This document shows positions 1 through 4,899 of a stretch of 9,727 nucleotides of DNA, one piece after another. This DNA comes from Accumulibacter sp031732815 (GTDB lineage: Bacteria > Pseudomonadota > Gammaproteobacteria > Burkholderiales > Rhodocyclaceae), in contig NZ_JAVMKF010000016.1 of the NCBI RefSeq assembly GCF_031732815.1, positions 1 to 9,727 of the forward strand, given 5' to 3'. Numbering within the stretch: the first letter of the stretch is position 1; the number at the start of each line of letters is the position of its first letter. A program made the position numbers and the translations under genes. The notes beneath the pieces were generated by a model, which was not told the DNA's origin, made no database searches, and was given only the letters and a program-made list of their open reading frames with translations.

Positions 1-1
1 G

Positions 2-3000
2 TTCTATCTGCGCGCACTCGCCTGCGCTCAGCGCTACGATCGGACCACCGGCTATTTCACGGCGACCGCGCTGGCGATAGCGGCGCGCGGCCTTGAAGGC
101 CTGGTGCTGAACAACGGCCGGATGCGCCTGGTGGTCGGTTGCACGCTCGATGAGCCCGAGGTGGCGGCCATCGAGCACGGCCAGTCACTGAAGGACACCG
201 TCGAAGGCCGGTTATTGAAGATGCCGCTCGCCGGCAGTTCGCCAAGGGAACAACAGGCGCTGGAACTGTTGGCGTGGATGGTGGCCAGGGGCTACCTCGA
301 AATCAAGGTCGCCGTTCCCTGCGACGACGATCGCAACCCGGTAGCCACGCAGGCCATTTTCCACGAGAAGGCCGGCATCCTCGAAGACAAGACCGGCGCC
401 AGGCTGGCTTTCGCCGGCAGCGTGAACGAAACCGCCTACGGCTGGCTGCACAACTGGGAGAGTTTCCATGTCTTCTGCGACTGGGACGGCGGCAGCCGGC
501 ACGTGGACGCGGAAGAGAAGAGCTTTGCCCTGCTGTGGGCAGACCGTGCCAGGCGCGCACGCGTGCTCGACGTACCCGCGGCGGTGCGCGAAGAGCTGCT
601 GCGCTTCCTCCCGCGCGATGAAGAAGGATCAGAGTGCGAACCGGAACGGATCAGGCGGGCGCGAAGCGCCGAGGCTGTTCCAGACTCAACTGCCGAAGAG
701 GAGCCGGTCAAACGGAAAAGCACGCCGCAGGCCACTTCGATCGATGAGCGACGGAAAGCGGTGTGGCAACTGATCTGGTCTGCACCGCAGCAAGCAGGCG
801 GTGAGCGTATCGCCGAAGCGACCAGTGCCGTGACCCCCTGGCCGCATCAGATTCTGACCTTTCAGCGCATGCTCGACCATTGGCCACCCCGTCTGCTGAT
901 TGCCGATGAAGTGGGGTTGGGCAAGACCATCGAGGCCGGCCTCGTGTTGCGCTACGCGTGGCTTTCCGGGCGCGCGCAGCGCATCCTGATCATGGCACCC
1001 AAGGCGGTGATGACGCAGTGGCAAGCCGAGTTGCGCGAGAAGTTCAACCTTAACTGGCCGATCTATGACGGCAAGCGGCTGAACTGGTATCCCTCGCCGC
1101 TGCTGCGGGGGAAATCGGAAAAGGAAGTCTCGCGCGACGACTGGCATCGCGAACCTTTCGTCATCGTCTCCAGCCACCTGATGCGCCGGCGCGACCGTCA
1201 GCACGAACTACTGGAAGCGGCCGACCCGTGGGACCTCATCGTTCTCGATGAGTCGCATCATGCACGACGGAAAAGCCCGGGCGCCGTGCAGGAGGGTCCG
1301 CCCAATCTTCTCTTGAAGCTGATGCAGCGTCTCAAGGAGCGCACCGACGGCCTGCTCTTGCTGACCGCGACACCGATGCAGGTGCATCCGGTCGAGGTCT
1401 GGGATCTGCTTTCGCTGCTGGCCATGCCGCCGGCCTGGTCCCGGCAGGGCTTTCTTGATTTTTTCCGGAAGTCGGGAAGCGGCAACCCGTCGCACGAGGA
1501 TTTCGAGTTCATCGCTGCCCTCTTTCGCGCGGCCGAAGCCGCTTTTGGCGAGGTGTCGATCGAATCGGCCGTGCGGCGAGCGCCTGAGCGAAGTCTGCTC
1601 AAGGCGAAACGCATTCTGCGCTCGCTGCGCGACGCCGCCGCGACACCCAGGCGGCAGCTTTCCGCAGAAGAGCGCCGCAGCGCGGTGGCCATCATGCGTG
1701 CGCACACGCCGGTGGCTGGACTGGTTTCACGGCACACGCGCGGCCTCTTGCGGGAGTATCACCGGCGCGGCCTGCTCAGCACCCCGATCGCCACGCGCGA
1801 GGTGGTCGACGAGTTCCTCGACATGGCGCCGGCAGAGGCTGCGGTCTACGATGCGCTGGAAGCCTACATCTCGACGACCTACAACAATGCCCAGGAGGAG
1901 CGGCGCACGGCGGTCGGCTTCGTCATGACGACGTATCGCAAACGCCTGGCCTCCAGTTTTCATGCCCTGAAGATGACTCTTGAAGAGCGCCTTGCGGTGG
2001 TGCGAGGACAGGCCAGCCTGCCCTTCGATGAATTACGCTCAAGCGAGGACGCCGAAGACGACATCGACGAGTCCGGTGACGCCGCCGACGAGGAGGCCGT
2101 CGACCGGCAGAAGCAGGCGGCGTTGCAGCTCGAAGAGCAGGGCGACATCGAGACTTTGCTTGAGCAGGCGCGCAGACTGCCGGTGGACACGAAAGCCGTG
2201 CGGCTCGCCGAGGTGCTCCAGGCCCTCCAACGAGGCAGCTATCACGCCATGGACGACTCGCTGCTGCCCGCCTTTCCGCAGGCGATCGTGTTCACCCAAT
2301 ACACCGACACGCTCGATTACCTGCGCGATTTTCTCAAGACACAGGGATTCTCGGTTCTCTGCTACTCGGGGCGCGGCGGCGAATGGCTACAACCAGACGG
2401 CAGTTGGAAACGGCTGACCCGCGAGGAAACGAAACGACGCTTCAAGCGACAGGATGCGCAGGTCCTGGTGTGCACCGATGCTGCCGCAGAGGGCCTGAAC
2501 TTCCAGTTCTGCGGCGTGCTCGTCAATTTCGATTCGCCCTGGAACCCGATGCGCATCGAGCAGCGCATCGGACGCGTCGACCGCCTGGGCCAGCAGTTCC
2601 CGCGCATCGCGATCGTGAACTTGATGTACGAGGACACCGTCGAGACCGACGTCTACCGTGCGCTGAGATCGCGCATCAACCTCTTCACCGCGGTCGTCGG
2701 CCCGCTGCAACCGATTCTCTCGGCGATGCCCGCCAGGATTGCCGAAGTCGCCCTGATGAGACCGGAGAACCAGCAACAGGCCAGGGCGAATCTCGTCAGT
2801 CAGCTTCAACAGGCAGCCAGTGAGGCTCCAGCAGAATCCTTCAACATCGATGAAGCCATCGAAGCCGCGCTCGAACAGCCTGAGCGCCCGCCCGCCCCCT
2901 ATGGGCTCGAAGAACTCGGCCACCTGCTGGACCACCCGAAGCTGCTGCCGCCCGGCGTCGAGGCCCAACGGGTTGGCACGAAGGAGGTCTTCTGGACGCA

Positions 3001-3190
3001 GCCCGGAGCCCCGCGTATCAGCGTCACCACAGACCCGGACTTTTTCGAGGAGCATCCGGAATCGGTCGAATTCTGGACGCCGGGCAGCCCGGCGTTTCCG
3101 GAAGGCAGCGGATCGGGGGGTCAATCGGCTGATGGAGCGACACTGGCTGCCCTGATTCGCGCCACACGAGATCTTCCAAATCGCGCTTGA
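2..3190 (+). CDS. PLD-like domain + SNF2/RapA-type helicase (5' partial)
   Basis: Superfamily 2 DNA-dependent ATPase/translocase with an N-terminal phospholipase D-like module. The frame is open from base 2, so the true start lies left of the window; about 1062 residues are visible and a GTG at 104 is internal. The N-terminal part reads YDRTTGYF near the edge and HEKAG...AGSVNET at about 361-432, typical of PLD-like (HxK...GSxN) modules. Helicase motifs follow in order: GLGKT at 914-928 (Walker A), DESH at 1247-1258 (motif II), LLTATPMQ about 1358-1381 (motif III), IVFTQYTDTLDYLR about 2285-2326 (motif IV), CTDAAAEGLNF about 2471-2503 (V), QRIGRVDR at 2561-2584 (VI). An acidic insert lies at about 2041-2110. 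From memory, such PLD-helicases are encoded with a DUF499 ATPase and a DUF1156 methylase (Hma-type defence); DrmD of DISARM is another relative. Those partners would lie outside the window. The last 10-15 residues are probably fortuitous read-through into antisense parE. Confidence 0.9.
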   Translation, partial: FYLRALACAQRYDRTTGYFTATALAIAARGLEGLVLNNGRMRLVVGCTLDEPEVAAIEHGQSLKDTVEGRLLKMPLAGSSPREQQALELLAWMVARGYLEIKVAVPCDDDRNPVATQAIFHEKAGILEDKTGARLAFAGSVNETAYGWLHNWESFHVFCDWDGGSRHVDAEEKSFALLWADRARRARVLDVPAAVREELLRFLPRDEEGSECEPERIRRARSAEAVPDSTAEEEPVKRKSTPQATSIDERRKAVWQLIWSAPQQAGGERIAEATSAVTPWPHQILTFQRMLDHWPPRLLIADEVGLGKTIEAGLVLRYAWLSGRAQRILIMAPKAVMTQWQAELREKFNLNWPIYDGKRLNWYPSPLLRGKSEKEVSRDDWHREPFVIVSSHLMRRRDRQHELLEAADPWDLIVLDESHHARRKSPGAVQEGPPNLLLKLMQRLKERTDGLLLLTATPMQVHPVEVWDLLSLLAMPPAWSRQGFLDFFRKSGSGNPSHEDFEFIAALFRAAEAAFGEVSIESAVRRAPERSLLKAKRILRSLRDAAATPRRQLSAEERRSAVAIMRAHTPVAGLVSRHTRGLLREYHRRGLLSTPIATREVVDEFLDMAPAEAAVYDALEAYISTTYNNAQEERRTAVGFVMTTYRKRLASSFHALKMTLEERLAVVRGQASLPFDELRSSEDAEDDIDESGDAADEEAVDRQKQAALQLEEQGDIETLLEQARRLPVDTKAVRLAEVLQALQRGSYHAMDDSLLPAFPQAIVFTQYTDTLDYLRDFLKTQGFSVLCYSGRGGEWLQPDGSWKRLTREETKRRFKRQDAQVLVCTDAAAEGLNFQFCGVLVNFDSPWNPMRIEQRIGRVDRLGQQFPRIAIVNLMYEDTVETDVYRALRSRINLFTAVVGPLQPILSAMPARIAEVALMRPENQQQARANLVSQLQQAASEAPAESFNIDEAIEAALEQPERPPAPYGLEELGHLLDHPKLLPPGVEAQRVGTKEVFWTQPGAPRISVTTDPDFFEEHPESVEFWTPGSPAFPEGSGSGGQSADGATLAALIRATRDLPNRA

Positions 3191-3296
3191 ACGCCAGTGC
3201 GACAGAGTCTGCGTTGCCCTCGCTGTCGTCGACGATGTACTCCCATATTTCGCCAAGTTCGATTCTGGCGCGTGGGCGTTTGAGGATGACCGGCAT
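3024..3296 (-). pseudogene. parE: ParE-type toxin, 3' half replaced
   Basis: The ATG directly abuts the stop of the upstream antitoxin (TAAATG), the usual ParD-ParE arrangement. The N-terminus (MPVILKRPRARIELGEIW, then EYIVDDSEGNAD) is a clear RelE/ParE toxin start: first beta strand, then the helix with the IW.YI pattern. Homology can be followed to about residue 45 (RDLEDL, near 3160). After that the proline-rich frame lacks the expected GR.R.EL and the IFY...IEIVRVLHG..D core, and it is simply the antisense of the helicase 3' end, running 90 residues to a chance stop at 3024. Inactive toxin is therefore likely. An internal deletion that kept a short ParE C-terminus cannot be excluded, because RDLEDL also resembles ParE tails. 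Confidence 0.7.
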
Positions 3297-3572
3297 TTAC
3301 GTATCTTGGCCGGCAGGAACACGCGCGGTTCTTCTCTTGCGGCCTTCGCGTTTGATTTCCTCGCCGTCCCATGGCGTTGGCTCGCGGCTATCGAGGCCGT
3401 CGCGGAGATCCTGCCGCAACTGTTCGAGCTTGACTGCCCGCACGCGATCCTTTTCGTCCATGAGGCGCAGCGCCTCGCGGACAACCTCGCTCGCGGAGGT
3501 GTAGAGGCCGGATGCCACCTTCCGTCGGACCATTTCCTCAATCTGAGGGGTGAGATTGACGTTCATTGTCAT
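3297..3572 (-). CDS. parD: ParD-type ribbon-helix-helix antitoxin
   Basis: 91-residue antitoxin of the CopG/ParD type; it should bind DNA as a ribbon-helix-helix dimer and neutralise a ParE toxin. The N-terminus gives the RHH: strand MNVNLTPQ, helix EEMVRRKVASG, then SASEVVREALRLMDEKD (residues about 3-42). The C-terminal half (LEQLRQDLRDGLDS, PTPWDGEEIKREGRKRR) is the toxin-wrapping tail typical of ParD. The start at 3572 is supported by AGAGG (3578-3582 on the plus strand) five bases upstream; a second ATG at 3566 is too far from it. The reading frame continues open upstream to 3821 but that part is antisense to ietA. Because the adjacent toxin appears broken, this is an orphan antitoxin that may still repress its own promoter or neutralise related toxins. 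Confidence 0.88.
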   Translation of the reverse strand: MTMNVNLTPQIEEMVRRKVASGLYTSASEVVREALRLMDEKDRVRAVKLEQLRQDLRDGLDSREPTPWDGEEIKREGRKRRTARVPAGQDT

Positions 3573-3617
3573 AGCAACCTCTTGTCTGTCGTAATGACGT
3601 TTGACCGTAGCATAGTT

Positions 3618-3627
3618 GTCATGACAC
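3618..3627. promoter_or_regulatory. 10-bp palindrome, candidate ParD operator
   Basis: TGTCATGACA is a perfect palindrome 45 bp upstream of parD. Related half-sites occur nearby: TTGTCATA at 3566-3573, over the parD start codon, and TGTCGTA at 3587-3593. RHH antitoxins usually autoregulate through short repeated palindromic or half-site motifs, so this is a plausible operator. It lies in the region shared with the divergent ietA promoter. Confidence 0.4.
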
Positions 3628-3633
3628 GGCAAA

Positions 3634-3643
3634 GCTTGACAAG
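3634..3643 (+). repeat. Direct repeat AGCTTGACAA, copy 1
   Basis: Ten-base sequence AGCTTGACAA repeated exactly at 3701-3710, 67 bp further on, in the parD/ietA intergenic region. Each copy contains a perfect -35 hexamer TTGACA. No good -10 box is found at the right distance from this first copy, so it may be a decoy, an operator copy or a remnant of a small duplication. Confidence 0.55.
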
Positions 3644-3700
3644 AAATTGGTGAGGCGCCCCGGCTATTTCCTGAAATGGAGAGGCGACAACGTATCGGAG

Positions 3701-3710
3701 AGCTTGACAA
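3701..3710 (+). repeat. Direct repeat AGCTTGACAA, copy 2
   Basis: Second exact copy of the ten-base box found at 3634-3643. This copy supplies the -35 element of the proposed ietA promoter. The repeat could serve as a paired binding site for a regulator of ietAS. Confidence 0.55.
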
Positions 3711-3732
3711 TCGAATCATGGTTAGGCACAAT
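3704..3732 (+). promoter_or_regulatory. Sigma-70-like promoter of ietAS
   Basis: Perfect -35 TTGACA at 3704-3709, a 17-base spacer, and CACAAT (4 of 6 consensus bases) at 3727-3732. The predicted start point, about seven bases past the -10 box, falls on the A or T of the ietA ATG at 3739, which would make a leaderless mRNA. This agrees with the lack of any Shine-Dalgarno sequence before that ATG. Confidence 0.5.
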
Positions 3733-3738
3733 CGTCTC

Positions 3739-4899
3739 ATGAATACCGATATACGTTTCATTAATGAGCTTGTTCGTATCGTCAACGGCGCGCTTCGTCT
3801 TGACCTCGACAAGGTTCGCAATTACACTGCGTTCCTCGCCGAAAAGCTTGAAACCGCCGGCGAGAAAAGCTCTGCCGACCGGCTGCGAAAGCTGCTCGAA
3901 GAGACCGACAATCAGTTACGCCCAGCCGATGTCCGCTTCTCCACAACACTGCCCGTCGATGCGGAAAGCCGGTTTCCCCTCATCGAGCACATCAAGCTGA
4001 AGACGCTGCAGGAGCCACCCGTGCAACTCTTGCAGTCACAGTGGGATGTGGTCAATGAATTCGTCAGCGTAGCGAAAAGCTACGCCTCGCTTGATACGAC
4101 CGAGCTGTCCGGTGCGCTGAGCTTTCTCATGTATGGTCCTCCGGGCACGGGAAAAAGCCGCGTGGCGCGCCATATCGCCAAGGAGATCGGACTAGAACTC
4201 TACGTGGCCCGCCTGGACGGCCTGATCTCGTCTTACCTCGGCAGCACGTCGAAAAACATCCGCGCACTGTTCGACTTCGCCGCGAAAACGCCCTGTGTAC
4301 TATTTCTGGATGAGTTCGACGCGATTGCCAAGCTGCGTGGCGACAGTCAAGAATTGGGTGAACTGAAGCGGGTGGTCAACAGCTTCCTGCAGAACCTTGA
4401 CACGCTTGGTCGGCAATCAATCGTCCTGGCGGCGACCAATCATGAAACGCTGCTGGACACCGCCGTGTGGCGCCGCTTCACCTACCGTTTGGCGTTGCAG
4501 CTCCCTTCATCGGAACAGCGGGAACACATGTGGGCCGATTTCATCGAGCCCATCCACTTCTCGCCGCGGGACCTTACGGTTCTTGCAGACCTGTCCGAAG
4601 GTTTTTCGGGTTCGGATATCCGCGAAGTCTGCGCGCGCCTGAAGCGTCGGCACTTCTCTACGGGCAAACCGATCTATCTCAAAGACGCATTCCCGGTCTT
4701 GCAGAACCTGGCGATTGGGGCGGAAGACGGCGCGCGGTTCATTGCGCGGCTCGCCAACAAAGAGGCGCCGGACATTGTGGAAGCGCTAAGGGAACGGGAT
4801 CAACGCTTGTACAGCTTCGCCATGCTTGGAGAGCTGCTGGGGCTGTCGAAGGCAACTGTACACAGAGTGTCGAAGCTTGAGGGCGAAGAGCGTGGCTGA
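3739..4899 (+). CDS. ietA: IetA-like AAA+ ATPase
   Basis: 386-residue AAA+ ATPase, the regulatory partner of the protease encoded next. An N-terminal helical region (1-125) is followed by the ATPase core: Walker A GPPGTGKS (133-140), pore-loop-like SSYLGST (164-170), Walker B VLFLDE (187-192), sensor 1 N234 in AATNH, arginine fingers R245/R246 in VWRRF, and sensor-2 helix GSDIREV from 291. The C-terminus (about 358-380, YSFAMLGELLGLSKATVHRV) looks like a helix-turn-helix. In the IetAS pair of the Agrobacterium plasmid pTi-SAKURA the ATPase is the antitoxin-like member and the S8 protease the toxin; the pair was later shown to protect against phages. Start choice: ATG 3739 gives an N-terminus like other short AAA partners; ATGs at 3676 and 3718 are in frame but also lack a Shine-Dalgarno and lie upstream of or inside the predicted promoter. 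The gene overlaps ietS by 8 nt, implying coupled translation. Confidence 0.88.
   Translation: MNTDIRFINELVRIVNGALRLDLDKVRNYTAFLAEKLETAGEKSSADRLRKLLEETDNQLRPADVRFSTTLPVDAESRFPLIEHIKLKTLQEPPVQLLQSQWDVVNEFVSVAKSYASLDTTELSGALSFLMYGPPGTGKSRVARHIAKEIGLELYVARLDGLISSYLGSTSKNIRALFDFAAKTPCVLFLDEFDAIAKLRGDSQELGELKRVVNSFLQNLDTLGRQSIVLAATNHETLLDTAVWRRFTYRLALQLPSSEQREHMWADFIEPIHFSPRDLTVLADLSEGFSGSDIREVCARLKRRHFSTGKPIYLKDAFPVLQNLAIGAEDGARFIARLANKEAPDIVEALRERDQRLYSFAMLGELLGLSKATVHRVSKLEGEERG

Larger units (their letters stand above)
3641..3742 (+). other. Short open frame ending in ATGA overlap with ietA
   Basis: After a TGA at 3638-3640 the frame is open for 33 codons and stops at 3740-3742, giving a four-base ATGA overlap with the ietA start codon. 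The peptide (..APGYFLKWRGDNVSESL, then TIESWLGTIVS) has no ATG, GTG or TTG near its beginning; only a late TTG at 3704 or non-standard codons are available. It could be the 3' remnant of a former upstream gene that was translationally coupled to ietA, or chance. The start of the frame shares 16 exact bases with ietS. No function is recognised. Confidence 0.25.

Noticed and set aside
686..1705. Several long minus-strand frames under the helicase gene
   Set aside because: They are antisense shadows of a confirmed coding region, with no domain signal or ribosome binding sites of note.
2387..3541. 384-codon minus-strand open frame antisense to the helicase end
   Set aside because: It has no recognisable domain, is rich in Arg/Ser/Ala as GC-rich shadows are, and overlaps the helicase, parE and parD, which all have clear homology.
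3573..3821. Longer ParD reading frame starting at 3821
   Set aside because: The upstream 83 codons are antisense to ietA and the intergenic region; the ATG at 3572 has a good ribosome binding site and begins the conserved ParD fold.
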